A DNA stretch of 64,000 nt from Gracilibacter sp. BRH_c7a (GCA_001516055.1 LOEZ01000019.1:186001-250000); one strand, 5' to 3'; shown: positions 35,003-45,059, numbered from the stretch's first letter. Numbers and translations are program-made. The notes: a model not told the origin generated them from the sequence alone.

Positions 35003-35767
35003 ATGATTTCTTATGATTTCTTTTCTATAATTATAATGATAAGCATTCTTTTCCCCGTAGCTAGCTTCGTGGTGATTATCTTGCTTTCCTTTTTGGAAAG
35101 AGAAGTCACTATTCTAGAGATTGAAAACAAACGGGTGAGTCTAGAACGGGAATTACAACAAAGCAAATTCATCCAGCTCAATCAGCAAATTCAACCACAT
35201 TTCTTATTTAATACCTTAAACGCTATCACCAGTCTCGGTAGGCTAGGTCGGCTGGAGGATTCCGTCAGGTCTTTAGAAAGTCTATCTCTTTTTTTGCGAT
35301 ATAACTATCTAGAGAAAGAACCTTTAGTTCACTTCTCCAAAGAACTCCAACACACCGAAAACTATTTGAGAATACAACAGACTCGGTTCGGAGAAAAACT
35401 TAAAATAGAGATCCAAATTGATCCTTACGCGAAGGATACACTGCTCCCTCCATACACAATGCAAACTCTCGTGGAAAATGCGTTTAAACATGGTCTAGAG
35501 AAAAAGTCTGGTGATAAGGTCATTCATATCTCACTACAGCGCCAGGGGAACTGGGTTATCTTAGTTGTTAAGGATAACGGTCCGGACTACGAGTTGGTAA
35601 AAAGTACACCCCCTGTTGGCGTAGGGCTTAAAAACCTGAAAAAAAGATTGGAAATCACTTTTGATATGCAGACTAAGTTAACTCTTGAAAGGAAAGATGG
35701 CCTGACTGAAGCCATGATTGTATGGCCCTATACACCGGAGGTGGAATATGAAACTCCTAATCGTTGA
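35003..35767 (+). CDS. LytS/YesM-type sensor histidine kinase, minimal
   Basis: A 254-residue kinase: one N-terminal membrane helix (about 8-30), then the His_kinase motif QIQPHFLFNTLNAI with H66, and a HATPase domain (VENAFKHGLE, VKDNGPDYELV, VGVGLKNLKKRL). With no sizeable sensor domain it may sense through the membrane protein encoded two genes downstream. The following regulator gene starts 20 nt before its stop. RBS is only moderate (GAGG 13 nt upstream). Confidence 0.88.
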   Translation: MISYDFFSIIIMISILFPVASFVVIILLSFLEREVTILEIENKRVSLERELQQSKFIQLNQQIQPHFLFNTLNAITSLGRLGRLEDSVRSLESLSLFLRYNYLEKEPLVHFSKELQHTENYLRIQQTRFGEKLKIEIQIDPYAKDTLLPPYTMQTLVENAFKHGLEKKSGDKVIHISLQRQGNWVILVVKDNGPDYELVKSTPPVGVGLKNLKKRLEITFDMQTKLTLERKDGLTEAMIVWPYTPEVEYETPNR

Positions 35768-36461
35768 TGATGAACCCTTAGAACTTGAACAATTGACCCA
35801 TCTTATTAAACAGAAATGGCCTGTTTGGGAGATTTATTGTGCTGAAGACTCTTCCCACGCACTTAAACTATCTCGGGAAGGGAAATTCACCCTTGCCTTA
35901 ATCGATATTCATTTACCAGGCCTATCTGGTTTGGATCTGATTGAACTGCTTAAAAAAGATCAACCGGATCTCCATTTTATTATCACAACAGCTTATCAAA
36001 ACTTTAGCTATGCCCAAAAATCTATTAAATTAGGTGTCATGGACTACTTAGTAAAACCCATCATTGAATGTGAATTAACTGAAATTATTCAGAGGTTTAT
36101 AGAGAATCACAGATACTCCGTTGCCAAATCAAGACTGATAGAACAAGTATTGAATATTATTGATAAAGATTGCAGCCTGCGGATTAGCCTGGAGAGCCTG
36201 GCAGAGTCTGTACATGTCAGCCCTACTTATCTAAGCAGGAAATTCTCCGAGGAAATGGGTGTAAGTATTCCTTCTTTTATCATGAGCTACAGGATAGAAA
36301 AAGCAAAAAATCTTCTCCTCAAATACCCGGAATATAACATGTCGTTGGTTGCTGAACTCGCCGGTTTTCACAGTCAGCACTACTTTACCAATACCTTCAA
36401 GAAGTACGAGGGGATTACCCCCAGTAAATACAGAGAATTAAAGAGTGGAAAATATGATTAA
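35748..36461 (+). CDS. Response regulator with AraC-type DNA-binding domain
   Basis: A 237-residue regulator: receiver domain with phospho-acceptor D53 (LIDIHLPG) and the Lys in LVKPI, followed by two AraC-type helix-turn-helices (about 145-235, ESLAESVHVSPTYLSRKFSEE and VAELAGFHSQHYFTNTFKKYEG). ATG 35748 has GGAGGTGG just upstream. The YesN-like architecture usually controls adjacent transport and catabolic genes, here probably the SSS-like transporter, two APC permeases and the amidase. Confidence 0.9.
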   Translation: MKLLIVDDEPLELEQLTHLIKQKWPVWEIYCAEDSSHALKLSREGKFTLALIDIHLPGLSGLDLIELLKKDQPDLHFIITTAYQNFSYAQKSIKLGVMDYLVKPIIECELTEIIQRFIENHRYSVAKSRLIEQVLNIIDKDCSLRISLESLAESVHVSPTYLSRKFSEEMGVSIPSFIMSYRIEKAKNLLLKYPEYNMSLVAELAGFHSQHYFTNTFKKYEGITPSKYRELKSGKYD

Positions 36462-37818
36462 TTGGTATATCTCTTTATATTTAGGTATTATCCTTTTGTT
36501 ATATCTGTTCCCATATGTAGGGTCATTTCCTTCCATCAAAGCATATTGCGAAAGCCATATGGGTTACGGCGGCTTAAGTTCAGGAACCAACCTTTTGCTA
36601 TCCCGTTTGGTTTCAGGAGAACTACTTGTTTATGCAATGTTCTCGGTAATATCGTTTGGGCTATTAGGGGGAATAGGCTTTACTCTGATGGTCCTGGCCA
36701 GCCTTCTTATCTTTATTCTGACCATACATAAACTTAAGAAGAATAAAGAAGAGCAGGGGATACTGCACTTATTACGAAAGCAAACTGACAAAGCTGGTTT
36801 TAGATATCATATGCTGATATTTGTCGGGGTAAGCTTCGGCAACATGATTCTACAACTGGCATGTTTAAAATACCTTTTGGGTCATTATTTTTTACAATCA
36901 AGCATCTTGATTGTTTTTTTTGTTAGTATTTTCTCTTTTGCCTATGCAGGTCTAGGTGGCTTTGATGCTCTGAATAAAGGGGCTAAACCTCAAGTATTCA
37001 TTGTATTTTTTTCTACTGCAGTTATTACAATTTCGGTGTTTCTAGAAAATGGTTTAGCTGTTACGTATCAGGATATAATTACGATACCTTTTAATCCTTT
37101 AGATTTTCCAGATGCAGCAATAATCTTTAGTACAGGATTAATTATTTTATCAAGCCAATATCTTTTGGATCATTCTCTTTGGCACACAGTATATCAACTT
37201 AGACCCCAAAGGCAATACCCCATTCTCTTACTTACTGTGTTCTGTGTATTGGCTGTTCCTTTAGGTTACTCGGCTTTGACAGTCTACAGCTTATCCCAAG
37301 GTATGCCAACAAATGAAAGCCTAATTCTTATCCTCGAAAAGAACAGTTCCCTTTTTCTCATTAATCTGTATGTAATTACCGTATTTGTTACTGTAATTTC
37401 TTCATATGCTAATCAATTGTTAAGCACCGTAATTCTTTACCTGAACTACAGAGAACCAGAACAAATGGTTGAGAGCAAGGCAATTAAATATGGCTATTTA
37501 TTCTCAGCAATAAGCGTTATCATCGTGTTGGTTTCTTTTCTAACGCTACAAAACTTCTCTCTAAACCAGATTCTTATTGTATTAGGAATTTTATACGCTT
37601 CCATGGTTATTCCCTTCATCCATACCCTCTTTCGTTCTTCTGCTCCTAACAGATGGATTGATTATATCGGTTTAGTACCTCTTACTATAGGAATAGTTCT
37701 ATGGTTATCTAAAGAATTATATTATTCACCCCTTATCTCTCTTGTTCTCGGAATTCTTATTCAAATGAGTATACTCTTTTTTAGCAAAATATATAAAGAA
37801 ATTACAAAAACCCAATAA
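36454..37818 (+). CDS. Sodium:solute symporter-like membrane protein
   Basis: A 454-residue protein with about 12 hydrophobic segments. Features reminiscent of the SSS family are a central GLGGFDALNKGAKPQ (like the GG-x-x-A-V-x-x-TD element) and HSLWHTVYQLRPQRQ (like the Q-x-x-x-QRV loop). It overlaps the response-regulator stop by 8 nt. Similarity to SSS transporters is only by pattern, and it could act as a sensor for the short kinase, as SSS-kinase pairs do. Substrate unknown. Confidence 0.65.
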   Translation: MINWYISLYLGIILLLYLFPYVGSFPSIKAYCESHMGYGGLSSGTNLLLSRLVSGELLVYAMFSVISFGLLGGIGFTLMVLASLLIFILTIHKLKKNKEEQGILHLLRKQTDKAGFRYHMLIFVGVSFGNMILQLACLKYLLGHYFLQSSILIVFFVSIFSFAYAGLGGFDALNKGAKPQVFIVFFSTAVITISVFLENGLAVTYQDIITIPFNPLDFPDAAIIFSTGLIILSSQYLLDHSLWHTVYQLRPQRQYPILLLTVFCVLAVPLGYSALTVYSLSQGMPTNESLILILEKNSSLFLINLYVITVFVTVISSYANQLLSTVILYLNYREPEQMVESKAIKYGYLFSAISVIIVLVSFLTLQNFSLNQILIVLGILYASMVIPFIHTLFRSSAPNRWIDYIGLVPLTIGIVLWLSKELYYSPLISLVLGILIQMSILFFSKIYKEITKTQ

Positions 37819-37912
37819 ATATTTACAAAAATAATGCTGCTATACCTGATACAATACAGAATAAGCAGCATTGTACAGTTATACAATAATTCCATCTCTA
37901 TGAGGTGATTAC

Positions 37913-39283
37913 ATGAGCAAACAAAAAAGCTCTGAAAGTACAATGCAGCAATTTGGCTATCGTGAACAACTTAAGAGATCCTTGGATTTCTGGGATTTAC
38001 TAATCTACGGAATCATCTTTATGGTTCCCATCGCGCCTTTCGGGATATATGGCTATGTAGCCAGTATCTCCAAAGGAATGGTGCCTTTAGTTTATCTCAT
38101 CGGAATGACAGGAATGTTGTTTACAGCCCTAAGTTATGCTCGTCTCTCAGAGGTTTTTCCTATAGCGGGTTCAATTTATTCTTACGCCCAGAGAGGAATC
38201 AATGAACATATCGGTTTCTTCGCTGGGTGGCTGATCTTACTAGATTATATGCTTATCCCCGCTCTGCTTTATCTGGTTAGCGCGACAGCCCTGCATAATA
38301 TGATACCTATCCTGCCCAAGTCTTTTTGGTTGATTTTCTTTGTGATGATTAACACCACTATTAATATTCTTGGTATAGAGATCACAGCGAAGACAAACCG
38401 TGTGGTCGTCGCCCTGGAAATCATCGTACTTATAATTTTTATATCCGTCGGCCTTACTGCAGTAAGCAATCATATAAATGGTGCCCAATTCTCAATCAAC
38501 CCCTTGTTCAATAAGGAAGAATTTAATCTTACTATTTTAATGAGTGCAGTTTCTATCGCAGTCCTCAGTTTTTTAGGCTTTGATTCCATCTCTACTCTGA
38601 CTGAGGAAGTAAAGGGAGAAAGTGCTACAGTAGGTAAGATTGTCGGAAAAGCGATCATCCTTACCATTCCAGTAGTCGGGATTATGTTTATCGCCCAGAC
38701 TTGGGTGGCAGCCATGATTATGCCGGATTATACTTCTTTCGTTAACTTAGAGGAAGCTTTCTATGAAGTTGCCCACATAGCAGGAGGAACTTGGCTAAAA
38801 GGGATTACCAGTGTCGCAACTGCACTAGCTTGGGGCATCGCCAATGCTTTGGTTGCTCAAGCAGCAATTTCCCGCATCCTATTTAGTATGGCAAGAGATC
38901 GCAAATTACCTTCGATTCTTGCTACGATTCATCCCATATTCAAGACACCCTATGTGAGTACAATACTGGTTGGATTAATCTCTTTAGCAATTATCCTTGG
39001 TGGAACTACAATAGATGATCTCGCTTCTCTGGTGAACTTTGGGGCCCTTACAGCTTTTCTTATTTTACACATTACCGTGATTAATCACTTTATTATTCGC
39101 AAGAAAAGCAAGGATTACCTGAAGCATCTTATCTTCCCTTTGATTGGACTGATAATTATCGGCTATGCCTGGATGAGCCTTGGTTCTCTGGCCAAAGAGC
39201 TTGGGTTTTTCTGGATTAGCATTGGATTGATATATATGATCTTAATGAAACTTCTGCATAAAGAAGGTTTCATCTCAGAGTAG
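37913..39283 (+). CDS. APC-family amino acid/amine permease
   Basis: A 456-residue permease with about 12 membrane helices. The first helix carries MVPIAPFGIYGYV, and the family pattern FPIAGSIYSYAQRGIN (about 82-97) and SFLGFDSISTLTEE are present. It is close to the permease at 40237-41613. Positioned between the SSS-like gene and an amidase. Import of an amide or amino acid derivative fits the context. RBS GAGGTGAT. Confidence 0.88.
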   Translation: MSKQKSSESTMQQFGYREQLKRSLDFWDLLIYGIIFMVPIAPFGIYGYVASISKGMVPLVYLIGMTGMLFTALSYARLSEVFPIAGSIYSYAQRGINEHIGFFAGWLILLDYMLIPALLYLVSATALHNMIPILPKSFWLIFFVMINTTINILGIEITAKTNRVVVALEIIVLIIFISVGLTAVSNHINGAQFSINPLFNKEEFNLTILMSAVSIAVLSFLGFDSISTLTEEVKGESATVGKIVGKAIILTIPVVGIMFIAQTWVAAMIMPDYTSFVNLEEAFYEVAHIAGGTWLKGITSVATALAWGIANALVAQAAISRILFSMARDRKLPSILATIHPIFKTPYVSTILVGLISLAIILGGTTIDDLASLVNFGALTAFLILHITVINHFIIRKKSKDYLKHLIFPLIGLIIIGYAWMSLGSLAKELGFFWISIGLIYMILMKLLHKEGFISE

Positions 39284-39322
39284 TCTTAACGATTCGTGCG
39301 CACAGATTAAGGAGGTAATAAC

Positions 39323-40219
39323 ATGTTAATCACCAAGGACAAGTATTCTTTTGCCATGGACAAAAGGAATGAACCTGTCACTCAAGTCGATTTGCCGTGT
39401 AAACTCACCTTTGAAACGCTTGACTGCTTCAGTGAACAGATTAACTGTACTGAAGATAAGATCGAAACACTTGATTTCAATCGAGTTAATCCAGCCAGTG
39501 GTCCTGTTTACCTCAACAATATTAAAGCAGGAGACCTCATCGCCGTCAACATCCGGGATATACGCGTTAAATCACCGGGAAAGATGATAGCGGCTCCAGG
39601 CGCAGGGATCTTGGCAAATCTCATTACGACTTCAGAAACACTGCTTGTTCCAATTGAAAACGGCGTAGCTTCTTTTAAGAATCTGGAACTTCCCTTAACT
39701 CCTATGATTGGAGTAATCGGGGTGGCTCCTCAAGGAGAACCCATTGCCTGTGGTGTCCCGGGCAGCCATGGTGGAAACATGGATACAACCCTGATAAAAC
39801 CTGGCTCAACCCTCTATCTGCCTGTACAAGTAGATGGAGCACTATTTGCCTTAGGAGACCTCCATGCTGTCATGGGTGACGGTGAAATCATGGTCTCCGG
39901 CGTAGAAGTTTCAGGTGAAGTGGATGTAACAATCTCTAAAGTATATGATATAGAGTTAGAAAATCCACTTGTTAAAACTGACCAAGTACTTGCTATTATC
40001 GCTTCAGCCGAAACACTCGATCAGGCTATTGAAACCTCAACCATACAAATGGCCCAGTTTTTAACCAAGTATACCGATCTGACCCTCAATGAAGCTGGCA
40101 TGCTTATGAGTGCTTGTGGAAATGCTCAGATAAGTCAGATTGTAGATCCGTTAAAGACTGCCAGATTTGCTATGCCTCTTGATGTCCTAAGAAAATTAGG
40201 AATAAACATCGCATTTTAA
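39323..40219 (+). CDS. Acetamidase/formamidase family hydrolase
   Basis: A 298-residue enzyme of the FmdA/AmdA family, hydrolysing short amides such as formamide or acetamide to the acid and ammonia. Family features: PVYLNNIKAGDLIAVNI, GVPGSHGGNMDTTLI (about 151-165) and LGDLHAVMGDGEI (about 174-186). It is bracketed by two APC permeases with strong RBS sites (AAGGAGGT and AAAGGAGG), so it is one operon. Formate or acetate and ammonia would be the products. Formate could feed the C1 genes elsewhere in the genome, which is inference. Confidence 0.9.
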   Translation: MLITKDKYSFAMDKRNEPVTQVDLPCKLTFETLDCFSEQINCTEDKIETLDFNRVNPASGPVYLNNIKAGDLIAVNIRDIRVKSPGKMIAAPGAGILANLITTSETLLVPIENGVASFKNLELPLTPMIGVIGVAPQGEPIACGVPGSHGGNMDTTLIKPGSTLYLPVQVDGALFALGDLHAVMGDGEIMVSGVEVSGEVDVTISKVYDIELENPLVKTDQVLAIIASAETLDQAIETSTIQMAQFLTKYTDLTLNEAGMLMSACGNAQISQIVDPLKTARFAMPLDVLRKLGINIAF

Positions 40220-40236
40220 AAAGGAGGATAATAAGA

Positions 40237-41613
40237 ATGTCAGAAATTAAAACGACTCCTCAAGTCGGTTCCGGCATAGAGGAATTCGGGTATAAACAAG
40301 AACTGAGAAGAGCACTGACCTTTAAAGATTTGCTTTTTTACGGAATGGTATTTATGGTTCCAATCGCTCCTATGGGTATTTATGGTTATGTTACTGATGT
40401 TTCCAATGGGATGGCACCCCTGGCCTATATAATCGGTATTATTGCTATGATTTTTACAGCTCTTAGTTATTCCAGGATGTCTAATGCTTTCCCTATTGCC
40501 GGTTCGGTATACTCCTATGCTTCGAGGGCGATCAATCCTTACGTGGGATTCTTCGCTGGTTGGTCACTTCTCCTGGACTACATCCTGACACCGGCTTTGG
40601 TTTACCTGGTTGCCGGTTATGCCCTACAAACAATGTTTCCCATTCTGCCTTTCTGGGGATGGATTGCAGTCTTTGTTGTGATCAATACCGTAGTAAACTT
40701 CCGCGGAATTGAAATTACAGCAAAAACAAATATTGGCTTGTTAGTCTTCGAACTGTTCGTCCTGGTTGCCTTTGTAGTAGCTGCTTTTATCGCAGTCCTT
40801 AAAGGTGCTGGTCAAGGCGCTTTCACAATCGATCCTATCTGGAAACCAGAAGGATTCAGTATGGACATGGTTATGGCGGCAACTTCCCTGGCTGTCTTAA
40901 GCTTCCTTGGGTTTGATGCTATTAGTACCTTGGCTGAAGAAGCAAAAGATCCTAAGAAAATCGTAGGTAAAGCTACAGTAACTGCTCTCTTCTTGGTAGG
41001 GGGACTCTTTGTTCTTCAGACCTACCTGGCAGGATTGCTCTGGCCTGATCATACAACCTTCGAGAATGCTGACACTGCTTTCTACGCAGTTGCTCAAGTA
41101 GCTGGTGGTGACTGGCTCAGAATCCTGGTAGCTCTGGGTACAGCAGTAGCTTGGGGTATCGGGGATGGTCTGGTTGCTCAAGCTGCTATCTCTCGCCTGC
41201 TCTTCAGTATGTCTCGTGACAAAATGATGCCTGCTTTCCTTAGTAAAGTGCATCCTAAGTACCAAACCCCTTACATGAGTACCTTATTCGTTGCTGCGAT
41301 TGCGATTACCATCGGTATCGTCCTCAGTATGGATCTACTAACCTCCATGGTTAACTTCGGAGCACTCACAGGTTTCATGTTCTTGCATGCATCCGTTATT
41401 ATCTATTTCATCGTTAAGAAGAAGCAAAGAGACATCGTTTCTCTCTTCAAGTATCTATTACTGCCGGGTGTCGGATTCGGTATCATCTTCTATGTATGGT
41501 TAAGCTTACAAACTGAAGCTAAAACAGTAGGTTTCATCTGGTTAGCTATCGGCTTTGCTTATACCGCTTATAAGACAAAGTTCTTCAAGGAAAAACCACC
41601 AGCTTTCAAATAA
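40237..41613 (+). CDS. APC-family permease, second copy
   Basis: A 458-residue permease very similar to the one at 37913: MVPIAPMGIYGYVTDVSNGM, FPIAGSVYSYASRAIN, SFLGFDAISTLAEEA, AWGIGDGLVAQAAISRLLFSMSRD. About 12 helices and a short basic C-terminal tail. The duplication around the amidase suggests specialised import and exchange. A terminator follows. Confidence 0.9.
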   Translation: MSEIKTTPQVGSGIEEFGYKQELRRALTFKDLLFYGMVFMVPIAPMGIYGYVTDVSNGMAPLAYIIGIIAMIFTALSYSRMSNAFPIAGSVYSYASRAINPYVGFFAGWSLLLDYILTPALVYLVAGYALQTMFPILPFWGWIAVFVVINTVVNFRGIEITAKTNIGLLVFELFVLVAFVVAAFIAVLKGAGQGAFTIDPIWKPEGFSMDMVMAATSLAVLSFLGFDAISTLAEEAKDPKKIVGKATVTALFLVGGLFVLQTYLAGLLWPDHTTFENADTAFYAVAQVAGGDWLRILVALGTAVAWGIGDGLVAQAAISRLLFSMSRDKMMPAFLSKVHPKYQTPYMSTLFVAAIAITIGIVLSMDLLTSMVNFGALTGFMFLHASVIIYFIVKKKQRDIVSLFKYLLLPGVGFGIIFYVWLSLQTEAKTVGFIWLAIGFAYTAYKTKFFKEKPPAFK

Positions 41614-41622
41614 TACGCAAAA

Positions 41623-41671
41623 TACGAAAAACCGGACTGCACTCTTAATAGTGCAAGTCCGGTTTTTCGTA
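41623..41671 (+). terminator. Strong intrinsic terminator of the amidase/permease operon
   Basis: TACGAAAAACCGGACT-GCACT (41623-41643) pairs with AGTGC-AAGTCCGGTTTTTCGTA (41650-41671), a stem of about 21 bp with one bulge; the T run lies inside the 3' arm. Confidence 0.85.
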
Positions 41672-41784
41672 TTAAATAAGTACATATATTAATTAGAACT
41701 TTAATTCACTTCTTCTCCCATTTGCAGGTAAAAGTCAAGATATTACATAATCACACTTTCAGTTTCTTTATGTTTGACTTATAA

Positions 41785-41813
41785 TTGTTAACCTAATGTT
41801 GTTAAAATATAAT
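41785..41813 (+). promoter_or_regulatory. Sigma-A-type promoter of the natAB-like operon
   Basis: TTGTTA (41785-41790), a 17-bp spacer and TATAAT (41808-41813), ending 45 bp before the ATPase ATG. Confidence 0.6.
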
Positions 41814-41858
41814 GATAAAGAAGATACTATGTTATAACACTACCTTAGGAGGTTAAAT

Positions 41859-42770
41859 ATGTCCACTATTCTTTCAGTTGACAATATCACAAAGATTTTT
41901 GGTAAATCTACCGTAGTAGATCGAATATCTTTTGAAGTTAATCGTGGGGAAATACTTGGACTGGTAGGCCCCAATGGTGCCGGTAAATCCACCATCATCA
42001 GGTGCCTTTTAGGAATCATTCACCCAGATTCAGGTTCCATTAACTATTCACTTGATAATAGCAACAAGCTAAACTCTTCCAAAGTCGGATACTTACCTGA
42101 AGAGCGAGGTCTCTATAAGGATGCCAAAATTATCGACATTCTAATGTATATAGCCAATCTTAAAAACTATCCCCTAGACAAAGCCCGTAGGACTGCAGAA
42201 GAATACTTTGAAAAGCTTGACCTTAAAGGGCGAGACAAAGTAAAAATACAAGAACTCTCCAAAGGAATGGCTCAAAAAGTCCAGTTCATAGCTTCCATAA
42301 TCCACGAACCGGAATTTTTAGTCCTTGATGAACCTTTATCTGGATTTGATCCTGTCAGTCAAAACATCTTTATTGAAGAAATAAAGAATTTGGCAGCCAA
42401 GGGCACAGCTATTTTACTCTCCTCCCATCAGATGAATATGGTTGAATCACTTTGTAACCGTATATTTATGATTAATAAGGGACAAAGGGTCTTATACGGG
42501 AGACTTAATGATATTAAAGATCGCCATGGAAGCTATAAGTGTGAGTTAACCGGCGAGAATGATCCGCACAGTTTATCCCGTTTACCATATGTAAGCAGGA
42601 TTGATAAAGATGACCAGACAATTATCCTCCATCTGGAGAACAATATCACACCTAATATGTTTATCAGTGAACTCCCTTCTGATCTAGACATCAAAGAGAT
42701 GAATATCAATAGGATATCTCTTCATGATATTTTTGTTAAAACTGTCTCTGGAGGTGTGGTAAATGAATAA
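41859..42770 (+). CDS. natA: ABC exporter ATPase, NatA-like
   Basis: A 303-residue ATPase: Walker A GPNGAGKST (about 39-47), signature ELSKGMAQKVQ, Walker B FLVLDEPLSGFDP, H-loop LSSHQ. A 70-residue C-terminal domain follows, as in NatA/DrrA exporters. It overlaps the permease gene by 8 nt. By analogy with Bacillus NatAB it could extrude Na+ or drugs. AGGAGG precedes the ATG. Confidence 0.85.
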   Translation: MSTILSVDNITKIFGKSTVVDRISFEVNRGEILGLVGPNGAGKSTIIRCLLGIIHPDSGSINYSLDNSNKLNSSKVGYLPEERGLYKDAKIIDILMYIANLKNYPLDKARRTAEEYFEKLDLKGRDKVKIQELSKGMAQKVQFIASIIHEPEFLVLDEPLSGFDPVSQNIFIEEIKNLAAKGTAILLSSHQMNMVESLCNRIFMINKGQRVLYGRLNDIKDRHGSYKCELTGENDPHSLSRLPYVSRIDKDDQTIILHLENNITPNMFISELPSDLDIKEMNINRISLHDIFVKTVSGGVVNE

Positions 42771-43962
42771 TACACTTAAAGTAGCCAAATGGGAAATTCA
42801 AAGGAATATTAAAAATAGGACCTTCCTTATTTCTATATTGCTAACACCACTTATTATGCTCATTTTTGCTTTCATACCTACCCTCCTAACCAAGTTAGAA
42901 ACAGACAAATCCTTTGACCTCTATCTCGTAGATAATCTTGGGATATATGAAAACATCACCCAATCGCCATCTCTAGGAAATGTTAATTTTATTCTCACTA
43001 CTGAAAATCGTCAACAACTAGAAGATAAAGTTAGAACCAATAAAGATCAAGGCTTCGTCATCATTGATGATACCGTTTTAGAAAAAGGACAAATCACTAT
43101 CTATACTGATACTGAAGGACAAGGTAATCTAGCTCCGGCCTATACTGTCCTGCAATCTGTTCTCCATAATTACAAATTAAGAACCTCTGGCTTGTCTGAT
43201 AACCAAATCCAGTATATTAATCAGCCTTTGACAATAAGTACTTCTTCCATAGAAACAAAAGATATTGAGAAAACCCTTCCCGAGAAAGCCGTTCCAGCTA
43301 TCTTTGCAGGAATACTATATTTCACCATTTTCACTTCCGGGACAATGACCTTTCAGAGTGCTCTTCAGGAGAAGAAAGATAAGATGGTGGAACTGGTTCT
43401 TTCCTCGATTAAATCCGAAGATCTCATGCAAGGAAAAATCCTTGGCTATTTTGTTCTAGGTCTTATCCAAATTGCAGTATGGCTTACCTTTGGAATACCT
43501 ATTGCTCAAATTTATTTTAAACTTCCTATCCTCCAATATTTATTAGTACCGGAATTGATTCCAATGGCTTTCTTTGCCCTTGCAGGATATCTCATGTATT
43601 CGTCAATCTTTGTTGCCATAGGTTCTACCATGGAAGATATGCAATCTGGAAGCAGTTTTCAGGGGACAGTCTTCCTGATACCCATGCTCCCTGTCTTCGT
43701 CATCGGGCCAATACTAGCTAATCCCTCTGGAATAATAGCTCTCTTTGGAACTTACTTCCCTCTAACTGCACCTGGGGTCATGCTAGCTCGACTCAGCATC
43801 TCCGGTAACCTCCCTCTCTGGGAAATCTTAATTAGTGCAGTTATATTACTAGCCACTATCTTTCTTATTATGAGATTAGCTGGCAAGCTATTTAGAGTGG
43901 CCATACTCATGTATGGAAAGGATGCAAGTTTTACTGAAGTCATCAAATGGCTAAGGTACTAA
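42763..43962 (+). CDS. natB: ABC exporter permease, NatB-like
   Basis: A 399-residue ABC-2-type permease: N-terminal cytoplasmic stretch (VAKWEIQRNIKNRTF), one helix (about 23-43), a 140-residue external domain, then five to six helices containing GTMTFQSALQEKKDKMVELVLSS. Matches the NatB family in layout. Coupled to natA by overlap and closed by a perfect hairpin terminator. Confidence 0.82.
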   Translation: MNNTLKVAKWEIQRNIKNRTFLISILLTPLIMLIFAFIPTLLTKLETDKSFDLYLVDNLGIYENITQSPSLGNVNFILTTENRQQLEDKVRTNKDQGFVIIDDTVLEKGQITIYTDTEGQGNLAPAYTVLQSVLHNYKLRTSGLSDNQIQYINQPLTISTSSIETKDIEKTLPEKAVPAIFAGILYFTIFTSGTMTFQSALQEKKDKMVELVLSSIKSEDLMQGKILGYFVLGLIQIAVWLTFGIPIAQIYFKLPILQYLLVPELIPMAFFALAGYLMYSSIFVAIGSTMEDMQSGSSFQGTVFLIPMLPVFVIGPILANPSGIIALFGTYFPLTAPGVMLARLSISGNLPLWEILISAVILLATIFLIMRLAGKLFRVAILMYGKDASFTEVIKWLRY

Positions 43963-44002
43963 CCAAAATAACCTTAAAGCTTGCGCTTTAAGGTTATTTT
44001 GG
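43963..44002. terminator. Perfect 18-bp terminator after natB-like gene
   Basis: CCAAAATAACCTTAAAGC (43963-43980), loop TTGC, complement 43985-44002 (ending GGTTATTTTGG). The following 286 bp to 44288 contain no gene I can support. Confidence 0.8.
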
Positions 44003-44288
44003 ATAAAAAATGGTGGAATTGTGGGATTAGAGAAGTGCCTAACCTTAGAATATATGAAAGAAGTAGCAGGCATTAAATGGGTCAAAAGTTTATCTTATTG
44101 GCTTACCTATATCATTTCTTCTAAATAATCAATTATCACAAAGAATTTTCTCATGGGGCGTACCTTATTTTGTATATATAATAGTCCTTGATGAACATTA
44201 TATCTTTTTGATTATTCAGACATTAAGGATATTGTGTAAGAGGTAGATTTCCACGTCTGAAACGTTATCTGCTCTGCATGGAAAATAT

Positions 44289-45059
44289 TTAGATGATCCC
44301 AAAAATCTCTTTCAATTCTTTGGCGTAGAATCTTGATACAGGTATTCTTGAACGTTCGTTATCTTTCATAATGATGGTGTAAGCCCCATTAAACCAAGGG
44401 ACAAGCTCTTCAATATGAGTAAGATTTACTAGATAGGCACGGTGCGTTCTGTAATAGTCGTATCTTGCCATTTTTTCTTCCATGGCTTGCAAGCTATGTT
44501 TACTGGAATACACCTGATCTCTGGTTTTTACGTATACTTCTCTTCCTTCCCGATAGAGATAAATAATGTCTTCGGGATCAAGGAGAACTAAGCTGTCTTC
44601 TTTCTCTACAGCTATCTTAGAGAGCTTAGGTTTTTGCGGGTTTTCTTCTCTCAGAACATCAGAAATCACCTTGGTCAATTTTTCTGTGCTCATATTATTG
44701 ATTCCTTTGATGATCCTGGCAACGGTTACATTGATTCGTTCTTCTTCAAATGGCTTCAACACATAATCTATAGCATTCAACTCAAAAGCCTTAACTGCAT
44801 GACTATCATAGGCAGTAGCAAAAACAATAATTGGAGGTTCTTCCTCTTGCAACAGATTCCTAGCAACGGCAAGTCCATCCATTTTAGGCATGTCAATATC
44901 CAAAAAAACCGCATCTGGATGAGTCTGTCTGATTCTAGCCAAAGCCTCCTCTCCATTAGAAGCCTCCGCAATCGTCTCTACCTTGCCTGTTTTATGAAGT
45001 AAATAGATAAGTTCATCCCGGGCAAGTGGTTCATCGTCAGCTACGAGAATCCTTATCAT
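44289..45059 (-). CDS. lytR: LytR/AlgR-type response regulator
   Basis: A 256-residue regulator: receiver domain with D54 (VFLDIDMPKMDG), then a LytTR DNA-binding domain (about 150-250, with YYRTHRAYLVNLTHIEELV and RIPVSRFYAKELKE). It is coupled to the upstream kinase gene through TAATG. LytSR-type systems in Firmicutes often control lrgAB, pyruvate transport or nutrient uptake; no such target lies beside it. Symbol given by family. Confidence 0.9.
   Translation of the reverse strand: MIRILVADDEPLARDELIYLLHKTGKVETIAEASNGEEALARIRQTHPDAVFLDIDMPKMDGLAVARNLLQEEEPPIIVFATAYDSHAVKAFELNAIDYVLKPFEEERINVTVARIIKGINNMSTEKLTKVISDVLREENPQKPKLSKIAVEKEDSLVLLDPEDIIYLYREGREVYVKTRDQVYSSKHSLQAMEEKMARYDYYRTHRAYLVNLTHIEELVPWFNGAYTIIMKDNERSRIPVSRFYAKELKEIFGII

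Noticed and set aside
36462-36731. A separate 89-residue ORF inside the SSS-like gene.
   Set aside because: It is an out-of-frame overlap of a well-supported membrane protein gene.
44003-44288. Small 35-codon ORF beginning VGLEKCLTLEYMKEV after the natB-like gene.
   Set aside because: No RBS, no homology I recognise and a GTG start; not enough support.
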